Positions 53,434 to 60,667 of a stretch of DNA of 64,000 nucleotides are shown one piece after another. Source of the DNA: Flavobacteriales bacterium (GTDB taxonomy: Bacteria > Bacteroidota > Bacteroidia > Flavobacteriales_D > Crocinitomicaceae); contig CANFJL010000005.1 of the NCBI GenBank assembly GCA_947447525.1, positions 117,119 to 181,118 on the forward strand. Reading direction: 5' to 3'. The translations under genes were made by a program, and so were the position numbers. The notes under the pieces are model-generated. The model was not told the origin of the DNA, searched no databases, and was given only the letters and a program-made list of their open reading frames with translations. Every line of letters begins with the position of its first letter. Positions within the stretch are counted from its first letter, which is position 1.

Positions 53434-54993
53434 TTAGGAACTACTATTGACTATGTATGGATTGTTTTTCAAAAACTCTTCCATTCTTATTGAAGCTTTC
53501 GCAGAGTAAACCTTTGATTTATCAACCCCAAAATATTTGCATCCATTGGCATAGGCTATAAGTCCTGTTGTAGACATTCCCCCAAAAACATCTAAAACGG
53601 TATCACCAGGCTCAGTAGTTGATAATACACAAATCATTGGAACCTCCAACGGGAACAAAGCATTATGTTGAAGAGCATATCCTTTGGATTTTAATAATTT
53701 AACAAGAAAAGTGTTATTATAGGTTGTTGTTTGAAAAAGTCCTTGATACATAGGGATATCTGAAGAATTTGAATTCGTGGGATAATAAATCATTACATTT
53801 CTAAATCGTTTATTTTCACCACCATCAGCATATGTAACATTTCCTATAAATTCATCTGCCGATTCATACCAATTTACCCTCCATTTATAATCCTTTTGTT
53901 TGACAAAGTGAAGCACATATTCCATTGATGGTTGAAATGAATTTGAATTAATCGGTTGAGGGTTTATTTTGTACCAAACAATTGTTTGAACACACATAAA
54001 ACCCTCTCTTTTCATCGCTTCAATAATATGAAACGGAATATTCATAATCACTCCATCTTCTATTGTATCAGCTATATTAATGAAGATTGAGCCTGTGTCT
54101 TTCAAAACTCTCTTACATTCACGGTATGTTTTCATTAGATTTTCAACATACTCATCTACCGTATCTTCGTGTCCCGTTTGTATAAGTCCTTTTGTAGAAG
54201 ATTTCACAAAAATATCATCTTGAATGTAGGTGCGAACAGCTCCAAAATATGGTGGAGAATTGGGGATACAATCTACTTGTTTGTCATCAAGAAATTCAGA
54301 CATATCTGAAGAATCACCGTGTATGATATGGATAAAATCATTATTCAATAATTCCTTTTTCTCAGAATTTTGACTATTACTAAACTCATTTTTTTCTTCA
54401 ACAAGTGAATTTAATATAGTATTCACTTCTTTTTTTCTGATACAATGCTGTTTGTGAAGCCATTTCCAAGAATCTTCATCTGTCCAACTTTTGTTGTCAT
54501 TAAAAGAGGTTTCAATTGTTGTCTTAATGTTTTTGGCTCTTAATATTCTTTTTATTGTTGTTTCTGAGGTGTCATTATCGTCAATGAGTGTTTTTTGAGC
54601 AGTTTTAGAAATTGTTGAATTTTGAGATTTTACACCCTGTTTTATTTTGTAGTGATTTCTAATCAATTCAAATTCTCTTGCAACTTGAATTAAATTTTTT
54701 ATTCGTTGCTGATTGTATTGAATGAAAAGATATTCGGTAACATCGTCATCATCAATTTCAGAATAAATTACAGGAACATTTTCAATTTCGTTTAAAAAGT
54801 TAGCAACTCTCAACCTCCGATTACCTGAAATGACTAAATGACTTTTTGTGACAATTAAAGGTTCCAAGATTCCCTCATTTTTAATGCTGGCAAAAAGAAT
54901 TGCATCATCTTCCGATAATAAACTGAATTCACCATAAATGGACTCACTTAGGGGATTTAGTTCTAATAATGATTTATTTACCTGAGTTGTCAT
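53434..54993 (-). CDS. ParB-domain / DNA methyltransferase fusion
   Basis: A 519-residue protein. The N-terminal part (about residues 1-110) is a ParB/Srx-like domain (NEGILEPLIVTKSHLVISGNRRLRVANFL). A linker of about 90 residues leads to a DNA methyltransferase (about 220-519) with SPPY in DCIPNSPPYFGAV (motif IV) and the SAM motif TVLDVFGGMSTTGLIAY (motif I) near the C-terminus, i.e. permuted (beta-class) order. SPPY favours N4-cytosine methylation. No cognate nuclease is adjacent, so it is an orphan enzyme of the island type. Confidence 0.85.
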   Translation of the reverse strand: MTTQVNKSLLELNPLSESIYGEFSLLSEDDAILFASIKNEGILEPLIVTKSHLVISGNRRLRVANFLNEIENVPVIYSEIDDDDVTEYLFIQYNQQRIKNLIQVAREFELIRNHYKIKQGVKSQNSTISKTAQKTLIDDNDTSETTIKRILRAKNIKTTIETSFNDNKSWTDEDSWKWLHKQHCIRKKEVNTILNSLVEEKNEFSNSQNSEKKELLNNDFIHIIHGDSSDMSEFLDDKQVDCIPNSPPYFGAVRTYIQDDIFVKSSTKGLIQTGHEDTVDEYVENLMKTYRECKRVLKDTGSIFINIADTIEDGVIMNIPFHIIEAMKREGFMCVQTIVWYKINPQPINSNSFQPSMEYVLHFVKQKDYKWRVNWYESADEFIGNVTYADGGENKRFRNVMIYYPTNSNSSDIPMYQGLFQTTTYNNTFLVKLLKSKGYALQHNALFPLEVPMICVLSTTEPGDTVLDVFGGMSTTGLIAYANGCKYFGVDKSKVYSAKASIRMEEFLKNNPYIVNSSS

Positions 54994-55342
54994 CTTTGAA
55001 GTGTAATGGGAATTTATCTTTTAATATCTCAGATGCGATTCTGTTGGATTCACTGATTAGGATTAAGTCGTTTTTACCTTCAAAAAGTGATTTTTCCCCA
55101 ATAATGAAATCAAATTTAATTGGTTCAGGAGCGTATGGATAGTTTACTTCAAACTGCCCATAGTAAATTTCATCCTTCGTGAAAATTTCAATCTCAGGTT
55201 CATAAATGTTCTTGTAAAAAGGATAAACAAAATTGAAATCATCTAATAATGCTTGAAGTTCATTTATTTGTGAAATCAATTCCTCTCTATCTTTTTTTAA
55301 TTGTAAAAACCCATATTTACTTAAATCAGTATGTAAAATCAT
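54974..55342 (-). CDS. hypothetical protein, 122 aa
   Basis: A 122-residue protein with a coiled-coil N-terminus (KKDREELISQINELQALL) and an acidic C-terminal half. The ATG at 55342 is favoured because a promoter-like TTTG-N20-TAGCTTTA lies just upstream on the same strand. The frame continues to 55426. It overlaps the methyltransferase start by 20 bases, so the two are translated together. Unknown function. Confidence 0.5.
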   Translation of the reverse strand: MILHTDLSKYGFLQLKKDREELISQINELQALLDDFNFVYPFYKNIYEPEIEIFTKDEIYYGQFEVNYPYAPEPIKFDFIIGEKSLFEGKNDLILISESNRIASEILKDKFPLHFKDDNSGK

Positions 55343-55560
55343 ATTAATTATTTTAAATAAAGCTACAGATTTACTTTCTATTGAACAAATAGGAAAAAAG
55401 TTCATTTGGACTTTTTTCATTCTCAAAGTTCATTGAATATAATACTGAGATAATCACGAAATGTGTTTAGTTCAAGTTTAGAGGATTATTTCAAATCTAT
55501 ACTTGACAATTGATAAATCTCAACTATTTATTAGTTATCTGATAATAATATATTACAAAA

Positions 55561-55623
55561 AAACAGGATTCATTTTTATTATAACCTTTCAGTGATAATG
55601 ATTTTCATGCCTGAATCCTGTTT
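55561..55623. repeat. 12-bp perfect inverted repeat
   Basis: AAACAGGATTCA (55561-55572) and its complement TGAATCCTGTTT (55612-55623), with 39 bases between. It could fold in RNA or in single-stranded DNA and lies directly next to the putative HUH endonuclease gene. Confidence 0.75.
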
Positions 55624-55624
55624 A

Positions 55625-55660
55625 AATCCTCCTTATACTGTAAGGGGGATTTTTTAATTT
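55625..55660 (+). terminator. strong plus-strand intrinsic terminator
   Basis: AATCCTCCTTA (55625-55635) pairs with TAAGGGGGATT (55641-55651), 11 bp with one G-U pair, loop TACTG, then T-run TTTTAATTT. On the minus strand the flank is not T-rich, so it serves plus-strand transcription, where no gene lies upstream. Confidence 0.75.
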
Positions 55661-56277
55661 AATATTTCATCAAATACACTTTTATGTTTGAATGAATAGA
55701 ATGAGCCAGAGAATCCGTGATTAGTGAAATCATACTCTTTTAATAAAACAGGTGTTCTATCTTTTGTCTTATCTCCACCAATAATGTTTAGTTGTTCGTT
55801 AATAAAAGAAAGCTCATTTAGTTTTGTTTTGGAGTTTAATAAAAAGTGACAATGAAAGTATTTGTCATTCGTATTGGGTTCAATGGAGTAGAATAGTTTT
55901 ATCCCTGTTTTTTTCCCAAACCTCAATCTCATTTGCTCATTAAAATACCTCATCTTGTATTGAATATCTCTAACAGATGCTCTCTCAGGTAAGACAGTTC
56001 CTATGTAGTCCCATTTTGATGTGCCAATGTACTTTCTTCTTATTTCAGTGTTAAAGATACAGAGAGGTTTATTCCTCGTTCCAAATACATCATTCAAAAT
56101 GGATGAGTGATATAGATTCATTTGTTTACCCTTTTTTGACTTGATTGACTTAACAGTTTTATTTTGAAGAAGGAGGTGAGAATACTCTTTAAATCTTTTT
56201 TTGATAATTGTTTTTGATAATCCCAAGAGAGTATTTAGTTCGTTAATGTTATACCATATTTGTTCTTTATTATACAT
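55654..56277 (-). CDS. putative HUH-type endonuclease (Rep or relaxase-like)
   Basis: A 207-residue protein. The N-terminus has a helix-turn-helix-like segment (NELNTLLGLSKTIIKKRFKEY). The middle resembles a rolling-circle Rep domain: WDYIGTVLPERASVRD (possible motif I), HCH at residues 142-144 in KYFHCHFLL (HUH motif II) and Tyr194-x2-Lys197 in SFYSFKHK (motif III). Start ATG at 56277; the frame to 56292 needs a TTG. Assignment is from motif order, not from a recognised family. Confidence 0.5.
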   Translation of the reverse strand: MYNKEQIWYNINELNTLLGLSKTIIKKRFKEYSHLLLQNKTVKSIKSKKGKQMNLYHSSILNDVFGTRNKPLCIFNTEIRRKYIGTSKWDYIGTVLPERASVRDIQYKMRYFNEQMRLRFGKKTGIKLFYSIEPNTNDKYFHCHFLLNSKTKLNELSFINEQLNIIGGDKTKDRTPVLLKEYDFTNHGFSGSFYSFKHKSVFDEILN

Positions 56278-56435
56278 AGTAAATCTATCCAATTAATTAG
56301 TTGGTTTATGGGGTGTTTTTATCAATTATAGAGCTCTACAAGTAATTTATAAATAGTTGATAATGAAAAAAGTTTCCATTATTATTCATTGAATATGTTT
56401 TGATTAACTTTGATTAAAACCTTAAACAATTAATA

Positions 56436-56726
56436 ATGAAAACATTTGTAAAAGAAAATTGGTATAAATTGATGGTTGGTTCATCTATGATGATGGCATC
56501 TTTTGGTTTTATGATTTATGCGATTAGTCCGGCATATTCTAATTCTGAATTAGAGAAGTCGGAAATGAATAAAGAAGATAAATTAAGTACTCCTTTAGGA
56601 ACAAATGGTGCTGTAGTCGGAGATTTTGTGCATTTTGTAGATGGTGGGTATATTTACTCTTATGATAAATCCGATTTATACACAAGATACATAAGTTATT
56701 CACCAAATAAAAAGAAACTCCCTTAA
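56436..56726 (+). CDS. small membrane protein, 96 aa
   Basis: A 96-residue protein with one membrane helix (about residues 12-32, LMVGSSMMMASFGFMIYAI) and a polar C-terminal half. A TAACTTTG -7-like box lies at 56405-56412. Unknown function. The position between the HUH-like gene and the short recombinase suggests membership of the island core. Confidence 0.5.
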   Translation: MKTFVKENWYKLMVGSSMMMASFGFMIYAISPAYSNSELEKSEMNKEDKLSTPLGTNGAVVGDFVHFVDGGYIYSYDKSDLYTRYISYSPNKKKLP

Positions 56727-56837
56727 TCTTATACTTTTGTACAAAGTATAAGATGTAATTCATTGAAAATCAAACATTAAACAAAATTCTGTAATCTTTG
56801 TGTTATACTTTCGTTATTGAAGTAATAAAAGTGTAAT

Positions 56838-57428
56838 ATGAGTTTAAAAGGAAGCATCACGACAACGGGTTATATGGAGTGGGACACATTTGTCTCACTC
56901 ATCACCCGATTAGAAAGTAAGGATGAATACAAATTCTGTCTTCTCATTTCAATAGGAGTTTTTACTGGGCTTCGCATTTCTGATTTGTTGAAGTTGAAGT
57001 ATTCTGATTTGTTGAATAAGAACACACTTGTTCTCAAGGAACAAAAAACAGGTAAGACAAGAACTATTCGTCTCAATAACGATATTCAAACCTTAGTTCA
57101 AAGAATTTACCAAAAACAAAACCTCACTCATCCTAACCAGCTTATTTTCTTGAATCGTTTCGGAGATAAAGCCATTGACAAAAGTTATGTGAATGTCAAA
57201 TTGAAGGAAATCTTCTCCAAGAACAGAATTAAACTTGACGGAAACATCAGTTCTCATATCTTCCGTAAAACATTGGGAAGAAGAGTAATGGAATTAAATA
57301 ATTTTTCCAACGAAAGTTTGGTTTTACTGATGGAACTTTTTGGACACTCATCAATGTCAATAACAAAGAGATATTTGGGAATCAGACAACAGGAAATCAA
57401 TGACATTTATTTGTCTGTTTCCTTGTGA
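56838..57428 (+). CDS. tyrosine recombinase, catalytic domain only
   Basis: A 196-residue protein containing only a tyrosine-recombinase catalytic domain. Catalytic residues: Arg in GVFTGLRISDLLKL, Lys in KTGKTRTI, His-x2-Arg in SHIFRKTLG, the second His in LFGHSSMSI and the nucleophile Tyr in TKRYLGI. There is no N-terminal core- or arm-binding domain, which suggests a resolvase-like or invertase role rather than integration. It overlaps the next gene by 22 bases, convergent. Confidence 0.8.
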   Translation: MSLKGSITTTGYMEWDTFVSLITRLESKDEYKFCLLISIGVFTGLRISDLLKLKYSDLLNKNTLVLKEQKTGKTRTIRLNNDIQTLVQRIYQKQNLTHPNQLIFLNRFGDKAIDKSYVNVKLKEIFSKNRIKLDGNISSHIFRKTLGRRVMELNNFSNESLVLLMELFGHSSMSITKRYLGIRQQEINDIYLSVSL

Positions 57429-57835
57429 TTTTTTCTTCTTTTAAAAATTGGATTATAGTGTTTCTTACCGTTCTGAGAAGTGAGTAATTTATTGTCAGTT
57501 TTAGTCATTTCTCCAACACCATAAACTTTAATTGGTGAATTCATAAGTTTCTTAATCCTGATGGTGAGTTCCCTCGTAATTGATTGGATATTGGATTTGT
57601 TTTTAATCCTCAAAAAGAAGATTAGAGACACTTTTTCATTGTCAATGACACTTCGGTACATCCCATCGGAAAAATGATAGAAAAACGAACGATTAGATTG
57701 TTTTAAAAATCTCCAATTACCCTGTGATAAACATCTGTAGAAATGAGATGGGTTTTTGAACTTGGAAAAGAAATTATTCAACTTCATTGAAACTTCCAAG
57801 ATGAACCAATTTTTATCAAATTCAATTTTATTCAT
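57407..57835 (-). CDS. hypothetical protein, 142 aa
   Basis: A basic 142-residue protein (Lys/Arg/Asn-rich, ending KHYNPIFKRRKNHKETDK). Overlaps the recombinase by 22 bases at the 3' end. No membrane segment or known motif. Basic charge fits nucleic acid binding, but this is only a guess. Confidence 0.45.
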   Translation of the reverse strand: MNKIEFDKNWFILEVSMKLNNFFSKFKNPSHFYRCLSQGNWRFLKQSNRSFFYHFSDGMYRSVIDNEKVSLIFFLRIKNKSNIQSITRELTIRIKKLMNSPIKVYGVGEMTKTDNKLLTSQNGKKHYNPIFKRRKNHKETDK

Positions 57836-57879
57836 TTCCAGCTAAAAAGTGTAAATATGGGAGTTTGATTATTTTCATA

Positions 57880-58452
57880 TTAACCCTTATAAGTATTGAA
57901 AATTGTTAATGGAGAGGTTATGAAATTAAACAATGAACGGGAGTAGAATTTTGGGTAAACGGATGAGGTAAAAAACCAATCAATGTCTCTTAGAATCGCT
58001 TCAAATTGAACAGGGAAAACTTCAATGAAAACATCTTCAGGTGAATTGTCTTCAATGAACTCTATTGTGAATTCACCGCCTATTTTTTCATTCACTAAAG
58101 TTGATATTTCAAGGTTCAACTGTTTTAATTTGATTTCAAGATTTTTTCCTGTCAAAATGTAGTTTACACCTACTGTATGAAGGAATTGATTTGAATCCCA
58201 TTCAAAATCAGGAAACATCGCAACACCTGTTTTTTGATAATTTTCCCCCAAAATTTTTTTAAAGAATTCAAGGGTACTTCCAATTATAAACTCTATTTCC
58301 TGATTTGAAATTTTCTCGTAATGGGATGTGGATGCATCAAAGGAATAGTTAATTCTAATGAGTTCACAAGGGTACTTTTTAATAGCCTTTACAAATTGAT
58401 TTGCCCTCTTGATGTTTTCCTTTCTGTTTAAATTGTTCTTAATCATATTCAT
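57880..58452 (-). CDS. hypothetical protein, 190 aa
   Basis: A 190-residue protein; the first ATG at 58452 and one two codons on are both usable. Its size and segment order resemble the 191-aa protein at 52045-52620 (YPCELIRINYS, IEFIIGSTLEFFKKILGE, TVGVNYILTGKN). No membrane segment or catalytic motif. A G-rich array lies directly upstream. Confidence 0.5.
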   Translation of the reverse strand: MNMIKNNLNRKENIKRANQFVKAIKKYPCELIRINYSFDASTSHYEKISNQEIEFIIGSTLEFFKKILGENYQKTGVAMFPDFEWDSNQFLHTVGVNYILTGKNLEIKLKQLNLEISTLVNEKIGGEFTIEFIEDNSPEDVFIEVFPVQFEAILRDIDWFFTSSVYPKFYSRSLFNFITSPLTIFNTYKG

Positions 58453-58503
58453 AAATAGTCAAGAGAACAGGTTTGGCAATTTTTGCCTAAATATTTTTTT
58501 TGA

Positions 58504-58639
58504 GATTGGAGGTTAGTTTAAAAATGGGATGGATTTTTTAAGGGGTATTGACACCTCATCAGGGGAGGAAATAACTTAATAATGGGGGGAGGATACCAAG
58601 AAGGGAGGGGAGTATGACATTATGATTGGGGGGTTAGTT
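58504..58639. repeat. G-rich degenerate array next to the integrase
   Basis: Five runs of four or more G (58542, 58562, 58586, 58607, 58630 for the last four G) at intervals of 20-24 bases, mostly followed by A/T-rich purine stretches such as AGGAAATA. The array is bracketed by two near-copies of GATTGG-GGTTAGTT (58504-58519 and 58624-58639). In such AT-rich DNA this is notable. Possible protein-binding sites or a recombination or replication feature. Confidence 0.5.
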
Positions 58640-60088
58640 CCTTATTTTCTTCCTGATTTCCTTATTTACTGATGCCGCATTGTGTTTGTGATAAGAACGC
58701 ATTGTATCAAATTTCTTATGCCCTGTTGATTGCATTAATACATCGGGTAAAACACCTTGACGAAGACAAAGAGTTATATAAGTTCTTCTTGCTGAATGAG
58801 CCGATATCATTTGATATTTCGGTACTTTGGTAGTAATCCTTTCTTTACCTCTGAATACTTTGGAAACAAGTTCATTGATTTCCAACTTACACAATAGTTC
58901 CTTAATTTCCATATTAAATTTGGCACTGTGAATTATTGGAAAGATTAATTTTTCAGAAGGTTTCAGATTATGATACGAATGTTTAATCTGCTCGTGTAAA
59001 GGTTCTAATATTTGAATTCTATCTTGTTCACTAAGGAAAAGATTACCCCCTCCTAAATCTTCCATATGTAGCCCCATTTGACTTATTAATAAATCAATTG
59101 TAGTTCCTACTATTGGGATAAAACATTCAGCTTTATGGATAGTTTTGGTTCGTTCAATTTGAATATAAACATATTTTAAATCTTCATTTTCTATTTGATT
59201 CAAATCAGTTAGTTCCTCTATTTCAATATGTATATCAGCAAAAGAGAGTTTTTGTAAATCACAATATGCAAGTCCTGTATTGCACATAAAAAGAAAGATT
59301 TTACCAATCATTTTTTCTCTGTCAGTTAAATCTATTCGTTTTATTGAATCTTTAACTTTATACCGGCTGTAGAATACAGCCTCTTTTAATGACTCTAATT
59401 CAATTTCAGACAACACCTCAAAGGTGTTTCTCTCTTCTTTATCAACTCTTACCTTTTTGTAATTATTTGCAATACTTAACTCCAAATAATTAATTAGAAA
59501 TAAATTAACATACGTTTTAATCGTTTTAATGTACTTACCCACTGTAGATAATTGTTTACCATCTTGAATTAAAAATAATCTGAAATCATCAAGAAGTCCC
59601 AAATTTATATCTTTAACGAAGAATTTCTGTTTTCTATTTTTTTCAAATTCTTTCCACATTAGCAGTGTAGAATGATAAACAGTAATGGTTGAAGGACGCA
59701 GTTCTTGTTGTCTGCGTTCTATGAATTCTATAAAGGTTTCAACAATTAATCTTCCTTTGTCATTCACTTTCTTTACTGAAGCTGACTCAACAATTAGAAA
59801 TTCCTTTAATTCCTTGCACTCAGGCTTCCGAGAATATAAATTTTCAAACTCACTTACTTTGTCGTGGATTTTATCCTTAAGGAGATTGATTTTATCATAA
59901 AGTTGTCTGAACTGTTTATATGATGTTTTTGGCATATTGTTCTTCAAATCCCAAGAACTCAATAAAATTGACTCTCCCAAAGGAATATTAATACTCTTCC
60001 TGTATGACGTATATCTGATGTAAAGAGGACATTCTCCCTGCTGGTTGGTTTGGTCCTTTCTAATAACAGGAGTAACTGAGTATTTCAT
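58634..60088 (-). CDS. int: IntDOT-like tyrosine integrase
   Basis: A 484-residue integrase. Arm-binding domain at the N-terminus (MKYSVTPVIRKDQTNQQGECPLYIRYT), SAM-like core domain (about 110-230) and catalytic domain (about 260-484). The usual first Arg is missing, giving TGLAYCDL, as is usual in Bacteroidota integrases such as IntDOT. Others are present: Lys in ERTKTIHKA, HSARR in SAHSARRTY and His/Tyr in TGHKKFDTMRSYHK. The ATG at 60088 is chosen; the frame to 60178 would translate the 28-bp repeat. Next to attR. Confidence 0.92.
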   Translation of the reverse strand: MKYSVTPVIRKDQTNQQGECPLYIRYTSYRKSINIPLGESILLSSWDLKNNMPKTSYKQFRQLYDKINLLKDKIHDKVSEFENLYSRKPECKELKEFLIVESASVKKVNDKGRLIVETFIEFIERRQQELRPSTITVYHSTLLMWKEFEKNRKQKFFVKDINLGLLDDFRLFLIQDGKQLSTVGKYIKTIKTYVNLFLINYLELSIANNYKKVRVDKEERNTFEVLSEIELESLKEAVFYSRYKVKDSIKRIDLTDREKMIGKIFLFMCNTGLAYCDLQKLSFADIHIEIEELTDLNQIENEDLKYVYIQIERTKTIHKAECFIPIVGTTIDLLISQMGLHMEDLGGGNLFLSEQDRIQILEPLHEQIKHSYHNLKPSEKLIFPIIHSAKFNMEIKELLCKLEINELVSKVFRGKERITTKVPKYQMISAHSARRTYITLCLRQGVLPDVLMQSTGHKKFDTMRSYHKHNAASVNKEIRKKIRN

Positions 60089-60125
60089 ATTAAATGACTT
60101 TAAAATCAAAGATATAAAATCTAAA

Positions 60126-60153
60126 TCTGTAAAACAATCTGTAAAACATTTTA
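60126..60153. repeat. 28-bp direct repeat, right copy (candidate integrase arm sites)
   Basis: Identical to 46765-46792. Lies 38 bases upstream of the integrase ATG, so binding here could also affect integrase expression. Confidence 0.7.
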
Positions 60154-60240
60154 GATATACAAAGTTACAAGTAAACAAATTAAATAAATGATAATCAGTT
60201 ATTTAAGTTGTTTTATAATTTATTAAAAACCGAATATTTT

Positions 60241-60257
60241 AGTCCCGTCCAGACCGC
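60241..60257 (+). repeat. attR: 17-bp direct repeat of tRNA-Asp 3' end
   Basis: Identical to 46680-46696. Flanks differ on both sides. It also marks the left border of the next element. Confidence 0.85.
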
Positions 60258-60273
60258 CAGAGCTAAAGTTTAG

Positions 60274-60304
60274 ACCCTGTAAGTCACTGATTTACAGGGT
60301 TTTA
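60274..60304 (+). terminator. terminator after the right att copy
   Basis: ACCCTGTAA (60274-60282) pairs with TTACAGGGT (60292-60300), loop GTCACTGAT, followed by TTT. It is a diverged copy of the terminator at 46712-46748 and presumably served tRNA-Asp before the first island arrived. Confidence 0.8.
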
Positions 60305-60399
60305 TTTTGCCTATAAAACAGACCGTTGGCAGAACCGTGGACAGATTTTCAAAAAATATTTTTCGCTTTGGAACCCTTGTAGATGCTCATAACTTTCTT

Positions 60400-60426
60400 T
60401 TTTGCGGTCCGGTTCAGACCGCAAAA
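60400..60426. repeat. core-like inverted repeat (10-bp arms, 7-bp spacer)
   Basis: TTTTGCGGTC (60400-60409), CGGTTCA spacer, GACCGCAAAA (60417-60426), perfect in both arms. Ten-bp inverted arms around 7 bp is the layout of a tyrosine-recombinase core site, and CAGACCGCAAA (60415-60425) also matches tRNA-Asp and its flank (46689-46699). Otherwise the stretch 60258-60667 (about 410 bases) holds no gene, and I see no other structure in it. Confidence 0.5.
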
Positions 60427-60667
60427 TTGGGGGTGAAAATCGGATGTGTTTTTAGGTAGCAATTTTGCTTCGATTCTGCACATAAGATCGTTTATCGTGA
60501 CTTACGATTTACATTTTGCTGACAATTTTACCTATTTATCCTAAATAAATAAATAGTTTTTCTGTGCGTTTTTTACCATTTTTTGGTTAACATCGCTCGG
60601 AAAAACTAAAAGTTGAGCGTTTCTGTAAACTAGTTATTCTTTTACTCCTTATTCGTAATTTTAGTAC

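Larger units (their letters stand above)
55495..55660 (+). ncRNA. candidate structured small RNA with its own terminator
   Basis: A plus-strand promoter-like pattern (TTG, 19 bases, TATTTATT, near 55503-55532) leads into a perfect 12-bp inverted repeat (55561-55572 with 55612-55623, 39-base loop), then an intrinsic terminator at 55625-55651. No coding frame fits. It overlaps the 3' end of the HUH-like gene on the other strand by a few bases. The transcript boundary and function are inference. Confidence 0.35.
46680..60257 (+). mobile_element. tRNA-Asp genomic island with restriction-modification cargo
   Basis: Bounded by the 17-bp att copies. A 28-bp direct repeat sits inside each end (46765-46792 and 60126-60153). 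The integrase is beside the right end. Cargo: a helix-turn-helix regulator, a type IIG enzyme, a DUF2971 protein, a ParB-methyltransferase, a putative HUH protein, a short tyrosine recombinase and several unknown proteins. No conjugation genes are seen, so it would move through the integrase and a helper or by another route. The host genome flanks resume outside it, although a second element lies to the right. Confidence 0.85.

Noticed and set aside
55561..55660. Retron-like msr/msd region
   Set aside because: No reverse transcriptase gene is nearby, so the hairpins are better read as a terminator or small RNA region.
58504..58639. G-quadruplex
   Set aside because: Most loops between G-runs are longer than the usual limit of seven, so a stable quadruplex is doubtful. 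Kept as a phased repeat.
46765..60153. CRISPR array from repeats at the island ends
   Set aside because: Only two copies 13 kb apart, with no cas genes; they fit integrase sites.
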